Of a DNA stretch of 64,000 bases, positions 46,550 to 56,883 are shown in pieces. Within the stretch, counting starts at the first letter, position 1. Every line of letters starts with the position of its first letter. A model generated the notes under the pieces. The model worked only from the letters and a program-made list of their open reading frames with translations. It was not told where the DNA came from and searched no databases. The translations under genes were made by a program, and so were the position numbers. The DNA comes from Opeltia flavorubescens (taxonomy: Eukaryota; Ascomycota; Lecanoromycetes; Teloschistales; Teloschistaceae), in assembly GCA_000442125.1 (NCBI GenBank), contig KE546982.1:643889-707888 (forward strand), given 5' to 3'.

Positions 46550-47012
46550 GAAGGTATCGAAGCTACGTCTTTGAAACCTGTCCAGATGGCAAACGACCGT
46601 GATCATGATCCGAAGAGGTCGCGAGCGCACAATACTTTGTCCAGCGTCAATACTGGGATTAAAGCTAAGCAATAATATGATCTCATTATGAATAGCTTCA
46701 AGGACTTCGCTGGCAAATGTCGCTACCAGGCTCGCAATCTGCTTTAGATCCTTGGGGAAAGTGAAACGAAATCTGGCCGACATGAACGAGGCCACCACCC
46801 AAAGCGACGTTGCTAGCCTGGCTCTCACGGCGTAGATGTGAGCTGATCTCCTTCTCCAGATGTTGAAATTCGCCTTGCGAGACCGGTCTTGTGATGTGCT
46901 TGCCATCGGCTTCCTTTATCGAAAAAGTCGCAAAAGACTTCTTAGAATCTCCATGAGGGGAGCTGGATCGACCTCCTTCGCGGAGTCGACGAGGTCGTCG
47001 AAGAGCGGCCAA
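46550..47012 (-). pseudogene. frameshifted helical protein remnant
   Basis: The minus strand reads P-V-S-Q-G-E-F-Q-H-L-E-K-E-I-S-S-H-L-R-R-E and G-G-L-V-H-V-G-Q-I-S-F-H-F-P. At 'ccccaagg' near 46755 the coding character moves by one base to K-D-L-K-Q-I-A-S-L-V-A-T-F-A-S-E-V-L-E-A-I. No ATG starts the upstream part. One missing or extra base explains it. Not recognised. Confidence 0.35.
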
Positions 47013-47035
47013 TAGGGGTGCCGATTAAAGCCTCG

Positions 47036-47480
47036 ATGATACCTTGCGAGAGTATACGGAACCTCTCCGATAGTCTCTTTTACCTATATCAACAGGCAAC
47101 GCTTTTCGGTATATCCACGCTTGGACAACATCGAGAGATGCAACGAAAATGCCTGCAGCTCCTAGGTGTCTCCGAGGGTCAGTCAAGAACATTATTGATC
47201 CAGCGGCAGGGCCTATACACTCGGCATCGTTCTTTGAACCTAGTGCTACAGGAGCATCATGACCTTCTGGCATCTGCAGAATCCGTGAAAAGGGAGCTGA
47301 TCCAAAACTCACGAATACTCAATGGGACACATCACCACCTGCATCTGGCCGCGCACGCGATGTTCTGACTTCAGGAAGCGGAGGGCGAAGAGTCAATCGG
47401 ATTCCGACGGATACTTTGGGGCCATCCGGATGAGATCCTGGAGCTCAAGAAGGCGGTGAGGACTTGAAGGACATTATTAG
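47036..47480 (+). pseudogene. helical protein interrupted by a stop
   Basis: From ATG 47036 the plus strand encodes 110 residues, largely helical (L-F-Y-L-Y-Q-Q-A-T-L-F-G-I-S, L-L-A-S-A-E-S-V-K-R-E-L-I-Q-N). A TGA at 47366 follows, and in the same frame L-Q-E-A-E-G-E-E-S-I-G-F-R-R-I-L-W-G-H-P-D-E continues before a second stop near 47465. Either a 110-aa protein or a longer protein truncated by a nonsense mutation. It is divergent from the 46.6-kb remnant, with starts close together. Confidence 0.4.
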
Positions 47481-48401
47481 CCAGGTGAAGGCTTGTGAAG
47501 AACTTCTTCACACTCCCGAAGAACATAGGGTTGATCTGATGACACCACTGACGACGGTCTGAGTCTGGAACTTTATCTTCAGGGAGGGTTTTCGATTGGA
47601 ACCTGGTGGTACAGGTCTCACGAGATCTATTTCTCGTGATCGAGGCATAGAATTCCTCTGTATGCGGATTCCGCAGAGCATCGACTGACTACAGCCAAGT
47701 AATACAGCGAGCGACCTTCGAGCAACAACTTCTACGCGCTACGAATGGAATAGAATTCGAAGCATCAAGAATAACTTGACTAGCTAGTCTCTAGATAAAA
47801 ACTTTAGTCCTTCGTTGCAACCGGGCGTTGTCGTTTTTTAACTGCCCCAAGAGTTGGGACTCTCCTCAAACTTGTTACCAGGTGGAACAGCATGGGCTGT
47901 GAATCGCGGCTATTATTCATCAATCCCGGCGGAAAGGATGATAGGCTTTTTGGAAAACTGGCACATGCTTGGTGCCTTCCACTGTCCATTGCCAGTCCGA
48001 TCCAAACCAATTCGCGAGCTTCTTGGACCTTTGTCTGTCGGAGGTAGTTAAATGTCTCGGGAAGTTATCGAGAGCTCCAGAAAATCGCTTCGCTGCTGTC
48101 AGCGTGTGATCTTTTTGTAGTAGGCCAAGATAATTATCATTGAGGCAGTTGAGAGCGAGTCTCACGCGAATCCTATTAATGGACGTCTCTCAATCCGAAG
48201 ATAAAAGGCAGAAGTTGGAGAGTCTTTAGTAAGACGGGGGGGTGATGCGCCTTTAGCTACACGTGAAAAGAACACTTTGTACTCTTGCCGGCATTAGAGG
48301 TGGAAAGGAATTTGGTGGACGCTGGACGTTTCTTGATCCAGTGGGAATAGTCTTTCAGTCTTCTTGGCCCCCATCCAATTGCCACCACCATACCCGGCCA
48401 T
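47481..48401. other. mostly empty, one minus-strand coding fragment
   Basis: 47920-48165 on the minus strand reads L-A-L-N-C-L-N-D-N-Y-L-G-L-L-Q-K-D and L-A-N-W-F-G-S-D-W-Q-W-T-V-E-G, protein-like but short and ending in stops. It lies downstream of the 48.4-kb gene in the same direction and may be the remains of another gene. Confidence 0.3.
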
Positions 48402-49068
48402 TCATGAGTCCTCTCGCCTTGTGTTCTCCAAACGTCTGATGTCCTCCCCGACCGCACGCATCTGGTATGCAATACCTTCCAATTGTATCTCACGCTCTGC
48501 CTTGATACCACTCAATATCTGAATCCATGCGGTGCGATTGGCGTCTTCCTCGTTACTTTGCGCTGTCGGACTGGAATCTTGCTGGGTTAAATCGTCGGCG
48601 GCACATGTATTTTTCGAGGAGTATGGACCAGTGGAGTTCCTGGAAGATGACACGGAGACGTTGAGAGCGTCAGTGGCAAGATAGTCCTCTTACGCTTAAG
48701 ATTAGTAATTGAATCAGGTAATGACAGAGTCACTCACTGGTAAAGTGCCGGGACGAGCGAGCCTCATCGTAAAACTTTCTTTCCGAACCATCCAGCTTCA
48801 GCAAGTCTTCGTTCTCGCGGAGTATTTTTGCAGCCTTTTGCTTGTAGGAATGGAACGAAGCTGACTTCCTTTCCGCGTTGGTTCGTTCCTGACGAAGTTC
48901 CAATTCCAGTTTGTTGACTTGGCTGCGAAGGTACCTGCCTCGCTGAACAAGGCAACATCTTGTCTTTTCGTGTTCCCGCTTCTCTCGTCCCAGCTCCTGC
49001 TCAAGGGAGCGGCGTCGTTGGCGCTCACGCTCGAGCTCTACCCAGAGAGCGCTCGGACGGCCCTCCAT
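48402..49068 (-). CDS. coiled-coil protein, unknown
   Basis: Exons 49068-48738 and 48688-48402 with a 49-nt GTGAGT...AAG intron encode 205 aa. The first 110 residues form an Arg/Glu-rich coiled coil (L-E-R-E-R-Q-R-R-R-S-L-E-Q-E-L-G-R-E-K-R, then L-E-L-E-L-R-Q-E-R-T-N-A-E-R). A Ser/Asn-rich linker (S-S-S-R-N-S-T-G-P-Y) and a second helix (I-L-S-G-I-K-A-E-R-E-I-Q-L-E) ending R-R-E-D-S follow. Upstream of the ATG the minus strand has a coding-like stretch in a different frame (H-E-N-D-C-V-A-D-I-I-S-L-S-L-E-D, about 49190-49140), so the gene may once have started further out or is frameshifted. No membrane segment. Not recognised. Confidence 0.6.
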
Positions 49069-50784
49069 GTCGTCGCAGGTCCTGCAGGTGAATCCCAAAT
49101 TGACCAAGGATTTGAACAAACGTCGCATCAGCGATAGGTGGGTGATCTTCCAGGCTAAGCGAGATGATGTCAGCGACGCAGTCGTTTTCGTGAATCAGAC
49201 CATCACTTTTTACATAGTCATTAATGTCAACAGAATTGAATACGGTTCAGGTAAAGCAGCGACTTCCAAGAAATTGGTTTTTGAGCTGCCTTGGAGCCCC
49301 CGGACGATATAGCGACTCGTGGCACCTGAGCATTCTCGTTTACCATTACGAATGGTTTCAACCTCTGCATCACTACCACAAAGCCATTCACATCAGAGAT
49401 ATCTTGATTTGGTAATCAAGATAAGCCAATCAGGACCTCTCAGTGTTAAGCACGATAGCTCCGGCCATCGTGCTTACATAAGCATTCTCTCTACTCGACT
49501 CTTTTGCTTCAAAATCCGTCCGTGATATGGGGCCTAACGACATTATATATGATGGACATACTCTGCACCATACGTTTCGTTGGTGAACTATAAAGATGGC
49601 TAAAAGTTAGTGGAGATAGCTCTAGAGAATGTGAACAAACGCGTATTGCACATCTAGCCTTCACGCCATCCGTCATTGGCGTCCCGTGTAATTACCTAGA
49701 GACACCAGGAGTGGGTCAGATGAAGCGAGAAGATCCTTCAATATAATTGATTAGAATCTAATTTCTATAATGTACAAGTTTTCGGATGGGCGGAAGAACT
49801 AAGACTCCCCGAGTTATTTGGCAGCTCCCTATAATAGGCTCCAATCATCGCTACCAGCCCGAGTCCTGAGTCGACATGATTGGGTACAGTTGCCCTATTT
49901 CAACTTGAACCCTACTAGCAAACCTCCATGACTATCCTGTCTGGCTTCGGATGTCATGTACCCAGAGTCTGACGCTCTCGAGGCTGGGTCGCCGTTTCCA
50001 TCAGCGAAGTTCTTCCTTGCTCGCGCTAAAGAGACCCCATATTACGCATAAATGTATTCAATTGAATAGCTAACGAGAGCTGAAGACAAATTACTCCGGC
50101 TCGACGTTCTCATTTCCAATGCTCAGATCATGACGCTCCCCATTTTGGCTATTCGTCCGGCCATTTTCTAAGAAGGGCTAGCCTTGAATTTTGGAACCGA
50201 TGGATGATCGAGCAAATATGGATCAGAGTTTTATTAGAATTGATTATATAGGGGACCGAAAGACCGGACATCTAAAATACGTTTTGACGCAAACTTTGCT
50301 GCATTACTGGAAATAATCGAAAAGGCCCCCAACAATTCAACCTCCATTACCGCCTTGCTAGACAGCAGAGATTCCTGACGTTGACAACTTTGCAGGTCCA
50401 AGATCGGCCAAATTGGAATGGCGTTGTACCATCTGCACTCGAATACACGATTCGTGACTCAGAAAGCTCGAGCCATTCACCCATCCATCATTTCCAGGGG
50501 CCGATGCTGCGGGCTCCCGGGAACACGGGTTTGAAGACATAGAACAATCTGTACCGGATCTATCGCTGAGTAACTTCGACCCTAATCATACCAGCAAAGC
50601 GCACCAAATCCACCACCAACAGCACTAGAAGAACGCCACCAACAAAGGCCGAATGAATAGATAAACCCGCTTAAATGGATCGACGAACCGAACTTGTTCA
50701 CCCAATCGTTGGGATGAACCGTCTGTTCGCTGCGTCGTCATAAATAATTTGGTGTTCGTATGAGTCTGTGGCTGATATGGTGCT
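49069..50784. other. long stretch without a supported gene
   Basis: 49140-49300 holds the displaced coding-like fragment (minus) noted for the 48.4-kb gene. From 49.5 to 50.8 kb I see only frames of about 60 codons and no repeat or RNA gene. Confidence 0.35.
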
Positions 50785-51236
50785 GTAGGAAATGGAGTCC
50801 GGAGCGTGCTTGTCACGGTGGATTTTGGACCGTCTTTCTTGACCGTTGGCGACGTATTTCCCAGTGGTCCCGTCCATGCAGACTCTCAGCAAATGTTAGT
50901 GCAGCCCAGATAAAACCGTCAAGACATCGCCCCTTCGCTTCTTGATATCACCGCCTTGGAAAAGCGACATATGGCCGTCGTCCAAACCCTGCTCTCGTGA
51001 ATCCCAGTGGCATTACAAGGCTCAATCTGAACTTTCGTCACGGACGTCGCGGCGCTGCTTATGGCATTTACAATCAAGTGAATCAATCCTGCTGGCGATT
51101 GAGCATGAACGGGTCATATGGGCGAGAACCCAACTACAGCAATCAAGGGATCTCGGGCCCCGGTCCCGAATCATCCCTGGGAATGGCACTGAGCTTGGGG
51201 GCAAGCCTGTACATTCCGAGTACGCTAGACCTTTGA
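50785..51236 (+). pseudogene. fragment of an unknown conserved-looking protein
   Basis: A first piece (G-N-G-V-R-S-V-L-V-T-V-D-F-G-P-S-F-L-T-V) ends at a TAA near 50933. In another frame the sequence then reads N-P-S-G-I-T-R-L-N-L-N-F-R-H-G-R-R-G-A-A-Y-G and R-L-S-M-N-G-S-Y-G-R-E-P-N-Y-S-N-Q-G, ending at 51236. The Gly/Asn/Tyr-rich motif density suggests an enzyme or lectin-like fold, unlike its low-complexity neighbours, but I cannot name it. At least one frame break. Confidence 0.4.
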
Positions 51237-51509
51237 AACGCCACGAAAGGATCGCAGGTTTTTATTACGAGGGCGTGTAAGATCATGCGGCATCCTTTAA
51301 TTAGTCTGAGCAGTAGAACACTTTCGAACAGTAAGAAGAAAGGAACTCAAAAGCCAGGGCGCGCCCCCCCTTGAATCAGAGTCGATATTTTGTCTGATTC
51401 GTAGGCTGTTCCTACATACATCCTCATCGACTCATCAGGTCCATCCATAACCGCACGAGCACCAGATATCATTGCCCTACTCAGTGTTTGCTATGCTTGT
51501 GTCTGAAGT

Positions 51510-52210
51510 TTAATACTCGAGCCCGTCCACGGGATTGAAGATTTCGGAAATTTGGCCCCGAAGCATATCCAATGTTGCACGATGCCTCTTGCCCAACGAA
51601 ACGTGCCCTGCCACAGCAGTTTCAGCATGGTCGTACTCCGCTTCCATCCTCTCCACCTTGTGTACCGCCGCCTTCACACGCTTTATACAGTCAACGTGCT
51701 TTTTTTTAGCCTGAGAGACCTTGGTTCTAGCCTCTTCAGCTGTGCGCTCCCCGCACTCAATCTCCAACTTCTGAGCCTCGGTCACTTTGCTTGTTGCCTC
51801 TCTTTCGACGTGCTTTACATTTTTTAGTTCTTCCCTCGCCTCGTGCAATTTTCTTTTCCAATATGCAGCACTGGCTGTAGCCCCGGAGTCATAGCGTCGA
51901 GATATCGAGGTGTAAGATCGTAGCTGGCCGAAGAGCTTATCCGCTGTCGTTTCGAGCTCCGACTGGCGTTCTTTCAGGGCTTTCAATTCGGCTCCTTCGA
52001 GCTTCGGGAAAAAGTCGCTGGGCAATGACGAGAGTTCCTGCGTCTTCAGTTAGTTGCAGTGGTTGGCAATGGCGGACAGCCTACTAGAGAGGATTCGTGA
52101 TCATGGTCCGAGTCTTCTGGGTCGGATATACTCGGTGACGTTCTGTAGGTATGGGGAATCCCTGACCCTAATTCTAAATCATCGAACGTACGCTTCTGCC
52201 CACTTGCCAT
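51510..52210 (-). CDS. coiled-coil protein, unknown
   Basis: Exons 52210-52085 and 52037-51510 with a 47-nt intron (GTAGGC...GCAG) give 217 aa. The N-terminus is acidic and disordered (M-A-S-G-Q-K-R-T-F-D-D-L-E-L; S-I-S-D-P-E-D-S-D-H-D-H-E). From about residue 55 to 205 the protein is one long coiled coil rich in Lys/Glu/Ala (K-L-E-G-A-E-L-K-A-L-K-E-R-Q-S-E-L-E; A-R-T-K-V-S-Q-A-K-K-K-H), ending I-F-N-P-V-D-G-L-E-Y. It shares the short strings A-D-K-L-F and T-K-V-S-Q, in the same order, with the 59.6-kb protein, a hint of common origin or only coiled-coil convergence. No membrane segment. Confidence 0.72.
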
Positions 52211-53371
52211 AGTATCTTGCTCAAAGGAGGACGTGTCAAATGATCATATGTGTGCATGAATTGATTGGATTGCTAAAAGAAACCAGTAGAGAATAAAGAA
52301 ATCGCCGTGACTTAGCGCATTACGCGCATATTGTTGACCTCAATAAAAAATCAACAATTCATTCACAATTGCATGAATTCAAGCTTCCCCAGCACTTTAT
52401 CGTACATTGACCGGATCTCTTTGCAGTCGCCGTTAAAGAATTAAAGAATTTAAATGCAATATGGGTCTGAAAGGAATATTTGACTTTGGAATGAGAATTG
52501 AGAATGCCGGTTCGGTCCGCCAGCAAGCAAATGTATGCTGGTGCTGAAGATCGAAGCCTTTGTGTAGAGCAATTTATTTTCATTCTTTGCATTAGTATCT
52601 GTCAAATACACTGCTCACTTTTGAAAATTAGCCGTTGGTCTGGATTCCACCGATGTCTGACTTAAGGATGAATATGGGAAGAAAAGGTGGCCTGATCCTA
52701 GTTCCAATGAATACCACAGCGTCTTGTCTGTATTCTTCGACGACTCAATGAACCTTGGCTAGAGGATATAGTGCTCGTAGTGTAGATAATCGATGGTTTA
52801 TCCGAGTGGTCATATCAAAATAAGGGAATTGCGTAGAATACAGCAGAACGGTCAAACAGTAAATGCGTATGGATACGCGTGGATTTGGCCCCGGCGAACT
52901 CAAGTCGGGGCATCTTACATCAATATCACATGAAAGGAAGGATACCAAAGACCGCGAGTTAATTACCGTCACTTTCTTCGTCTTTCTTGATGCTACTAAG
53001 AGACTTAAAAGAGTAGGCTGGATTTTCTGTAGTCTGGTAGAGGAAGCCACCTCTGATGGTGCAATTTACGGACCCTCCTGATGGACTAGAGATATTCATT
53101 ATTCGAGGCTTGGAAAACACGGAGGAGAGCCTTTGGCTACCTTTTTTCCATCCTATCTGATGCTTTTGGTGTAACAGTTAACAAGAAGTGTACCAGAACG
53201 AATAAAAACAGAGTGTAACTATGATCCCAGACACGGAAGGAGCCGAATGTTGATGCGAGCTTGCGGCCCATGGACCTAATCGGGCCACAGATGATGACGT
53301 GAAGCTAATCTCCTGTAATCAGCGAGTATCCCAAGTCAAACAGACATATCATTCCATTCATATACATACTT
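52211..53371. other. intergenic, no supported gene
   Basis: Overlapping frames of 72-101 codons on both strands near 52.75-53.08 kb contradict each other and have no features. Slightly AT-rich. Confidence 0.35.
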
Positions 53372-54018
53372 TTACTCGATCTCTGGGGCCCCAAGAGTAG
53401 CCGGACCCTCAATCCGATCCTCGTCGGATGTCTGTTCGTCATCGTCGCACGGNATGCCTAGACCAGAACCAAGTCAGTGCCTCGCGTTAACATGCAGGGA
53501 GCCAGCCGAAGCCCTCTTTCACACTCACCACGCCGTTTCTTATCGCGACGTGTCTGACGTTCCTTTTCTTTCTTATACAGCTCATGCCAATTAGAGAGGG
53601 CCACTCTAAAGCAAGCTGTCAGATTGATGATCGTGGCTTGCCTGGCTTGACAGGCGGGGCAGTTGTGGGATGCATTGAAAGCAATGTCAAATGTCCTAGA
53701 AATCTAGTCAGTGTAAAGACTAAAGAGGGAGGAAGAAGAGCTTTACCGGTAAATGAATGTAAGGAGAATCGCACATAGCGTCTCAACCACTGCGATATGG
53801 TTGAAAGAGACCTTAGGGAACTGTCTCAGCTGTTAAATGATTTCAGAAGCAGGTCCCCTCGGCTTTGCAACACAAACATATGTATCCTGTACTTGATGGG
53901 TCACATAGAGTATTGGCAGTAAGATAACGATGAGGTATAGTACCGCTACAAGGTAGTGCGCGAGAAATCCCAGGAAGGTTCCTGGGATTACCTTCTTATA
54001 CACGATGATCTGAATCAT
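53372..54018 (-). CDS. small membrane-anchored protein with CPAC motif
   Basis: Four exons, 54018-53893, 53829-53747, 53695-53529 and 53457-53372, keep frame through three short introns and give 153 aa. The first intron removes an in-frame TAA; its donor could also be 15 bases later. N-terminus M-I-Q-I-I-V-Y-K-K-V, then a membrane helix at about 17-37 (L-A-H-Y-L-V-A-V-L-Y-L-I-V-I-L-L-P-I-L). A second hydrophobic stretch (V-V-E-T-L-C-A-I-L-L-T-F-I-Y) lies near 55-68. Next come N-C-P-A-C-Q-A-R-Q-A-T with two cysteines, a very basic helix (Y-K-K-E-K-E-R-Q-T-R-R-D-K-K-R-R) and an acidic tail (P-C-D-D-D-E-Q-T-S-D-E-D). One N (53453) makes one codon uncertain. The C-x-x-C could bind metal or form a disulphide. 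Not recognised. Confidence 0.6.
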
Positions 54019-54500
54019 TCTTTCGATAAATTTATGGTACAGTAGAACAAGCTGAGGAACAGAGGATGGAATAGCAAAAGAGGGATTGAGTTCTTAGGAA
54101 TATTTTCATGCCTTGGTGGGGACCAGACATCTTGGCAGTCTAGCTAGACTGGTAAAAGCAAGCGAGGGATATTGACATCACCGAAGTTGGACGACCCCTG
54201 CTGTCAGTCCTTTCTTCTTGAATAATTCCATACAGCTCGTTATTTAGCGATTCTTCTTCGACTCACGTCGAGCCATAGACCAACAGGACGGGGGGTTTCA
54301 CCCATTGCGGGAAATCTTGAACGCTCACAGCGAACCATGTCACCTGAAGAGTCGGCGGAAGACTGCGAAGCCTCTCTTTCTGCTGAGTCGCTACCGGCGC
54401 TGGAACGAATTGCCGCTGTCGGTCCTGGTCAGTAATCACAAACTCCGCGTCTCGAGCTATCCGTGACTGAAAGCTTTCCACAAAAGCTGAATTCGATCGA

Positions 54501-55199
54501 ATGCATCCGGAAGAGAATTTCACCAGCTTTTCTCTGCAATTGTCCGCCACAGCCTTCAGCATCAAGTCCACTGTCAAAGATTGGCAAGGAACCATCCCAC
54601 AGCTGCGCAAAAAGCCCGGATACTATCCGTTTGTAAACGTCTCAACTATTTCTCCGTCCAAGTTCGACTCCGATGACCACCAAAACTTCGGCTTCGAGAT
54701 CGAACCACAAAAATACGATGCAGCGATTGGTAGGAATGTTCCTCACGCTCCTATACCAACTGCTATTGCCGCTCAAAGACATCTACCGGGACCTTTACCA
54801 CCCGCCGATCTTTCTACCCATGAAGCTGGTATCAAGGGTTCCATTGTAGAGATCGAGCACACAATCGCCGCTCGGACCCCCAGGCTCTCGAAGGCGGGAC
54901 ACACCTACTTGGAACGATCAAAGGAGTATCAGCAGGCTCTCAGAGCACTAGTTAATGTCACCGTATCTCACATACAGGAATACATGATCATCTCCTCCAC
55001 TCACAGCGTTGGAAAGGCTATCCAGATTGTGGACTGGGAGAGTATGATTACTCCCGCTGTGGTGCAAGCGGCGAAGACGATGAACAAGAGAAACGCAGCG
55101 AAAGCTTATTACGCACACCTTGGAAGGGTCGATGATATGTACAAACGCAAGCTTGCTTTATTGCAGATCTCTCTGGGCGAGATATACCGGGATGAGTAA
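54501..55199 (+). CDS. 232-aa helical protein, unknown
   Basis: A single uninterrupted frame from ATG 54501. The N-terminal 110 residues are mixed with many Pro/Ser (H-P-E-E-N-F-T-S-F-S; P-F-V-N-V-S-T-I-S-P-S; H-L-P-G-P-L-P-P-A-D-L). The C-terminal half is helical (A-G-I-K-G-S-I-V-E-I-E-H-T-I-A-A-R; M-N-K-R-N-A-A-K-A-Y-Y-A-H-L; L-A-L-L-Q-I-S-L-G-E-I-Y-R-D-E). The last codons overlap a good donor (GATGA/GTAAGT), so a further exon may exist downstream. No membrane segment. A 115-codon frame on the opposite strand overlaps the start and is taken as spurious. Not recognised. Confidence 0.6.
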   Translation: MHPEENFTSFSLQLSATAFSIKSTVKDWQGTIPQLRKKPGYYPFVNVSTISPSKFDSDDHQNFGFEIEPQKYDAAIGRNVPHAPIPTAIAAQRHLPGPLPPADLSTHEAGIKGSIVEIEHTIAARTPRLSKAGHTYLERSKEYQQALRALVNVTVSHIQEYMIISSTHSVGKAIQIVDWESMITPAVVQAAKTMNKRNAAKAYYAHLGRVDDMYKRKLALLQISLGEIYRDE

Positions 55200-56859
55200 G
55201 TTCAATCAGTGGATTATTTGTCGGCTCGGTTACTGTAATACTCTCTATCACCAAACCTGTTGCACAAAAAGCTAATTGAGGACTATTATGATCAGCCAGA
55301 TGAATAATATCGATTTTTGTCCCCGTCTTGACTGACACTCAATTTATTCCCTCACTACTCTAGTCCGATAAGTCGACATTCGTCTAGATGCAAGACCAGT
55401 TAGACAATCGAGAAGACTCTTTCGACGCCAATTTTCGATCACCTGGGAAGATCTCGTTGACTGAGCGATTGTCAATTCTGACTGTTGCCACACCGTCGGC
55501 GTTAGGGATGGCTGGAGGTGGGAATTTTGGTGGATCTCCAGCTTCGTTGCAAATTTCTCGGCGTGGAATGAAGGGTCACTAGGATAGATATCAGAGCATG
55601 ACTGCACTCGATATCTGGGGTGGGTATCATTCGGATGTACCTTGACTGGCCAAAAAAGTCTATGAATTCTGGCGTTTTTTCTCTGCTTTACGGAGTGTTC
55701 TGCTTTAGAATCTTGTGACTTTATGCTATATGATCCCCACGTGCATAACGTAGGAGCAAACTGCTCAAGTATTGACGAGCCGTTTCACACACAGCTATCG
55801 CGGATCAGGGGCATACCTACTTTTCAATCAACCATCCCGCCCGAAGCTGACTATTTGTTTTTTTGAAATTCAACTCCGCTCACTAAGCAGGTGTAATATA
55901 GTATAAGGCTATAATTCACACCTTTAGATTTGAATAAATCATTATCATGACAATACAAGTGGAAGGATTTGACGCAACGTATAAGACGGAAGTCGAATTG
56001 AGTTGAATAATGCCCCAACTAAGAACCGCTTTCAGCTCCCGCACGTGCCAGAGCAAACGTTTTAGAATAATGGCAGATATCGTCCCTTGCAAACTATAAG
56101 CATGAGGCGGATATCAGGACAAAGGAGTCCGGTCATGAAAGGAGTGAATTGATAGACTAGTAAACCTTGTTTAGATCCCAAATACCGATCGTACGACCTT
56201 GTAGTGTCATCACCCTGCAAGTATTCTGCTACCAGCTATAGTAAGATGTATTCCCACCACCCCGTGTTCGCCAATAGATCCAGGTTCTCCCGGGATGGAG
56301 TTACCGCAAGGCAGTCTTCTCCCGATGCCCTTTGCCGAAGGTGTATCATGATTCTGAACTCAACTATGTACTTAATGTGTTAACAATTTTCTTTGCAGGA
56401 TCCTGCCTGAAGTCTTTTCAAAATTTCCCTAGCCGTTGCAGTTGGTGCAATTCTCAGCAGAGACCCTGTACCCGAAAGTTCTTGAACACTTCTCGAAACG
56501 CAATTCGCCACTATGCGAGGCAAAAGTAAGAAACCAGAAGGTCAAATTCGAGCCTCCATTGGAGTACGTGCATGCGCTGTGAACGAGAACATGAATCACG
56601 TTTGACGAATTCGATCTTCCTGGGCGGCTACGGTCGCTTGGGGGGCCATGAACCCATGATGAGTAGTCATGCTAGGTAGAACTTGTCATCCATAGCTAGC
56701 TCTCTTGTGGAATGAGTCTCTGTCAAGATCCTCGCTCAATCCTCAATCCGCGATTCACCATAGCTTTACGGTATCGGACATAGCCCATGGCCTTCACACA
56801 ATCTCTCCTTGCCTCTTTGGCTCCTTGACAGCCTCTCGTCTAGTTTGTAGTTCGCCTGG
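55200..56859. other. intergenic, possible 3' exon only
   Basis: 55388-55582 (+) reads M-Q-D-Q-L-D-N-R-E-D-S-F-D-A-N-F-R-S-P-G-K and could be a downstream exon or small gene, but no splice join to 55199 keeps frame. Nothing else is supported. Confidence 0.3.
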
Positions 56860-56883
56860 TTGTCCTTTCAACATCGCGCTATG

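Noticed and set aside
46259-46675. 138-codon plus-strand frame
   Set aside because: Overlaps the more protein-like minus-strand remnant; contains a simple 'cattcattcatt' run and no motif.
54263-54610. 115-codon minus-strand frame
   Set aside because: Antisense to the start of the 232-aa plus-strand gene and upstream leader; no feature.
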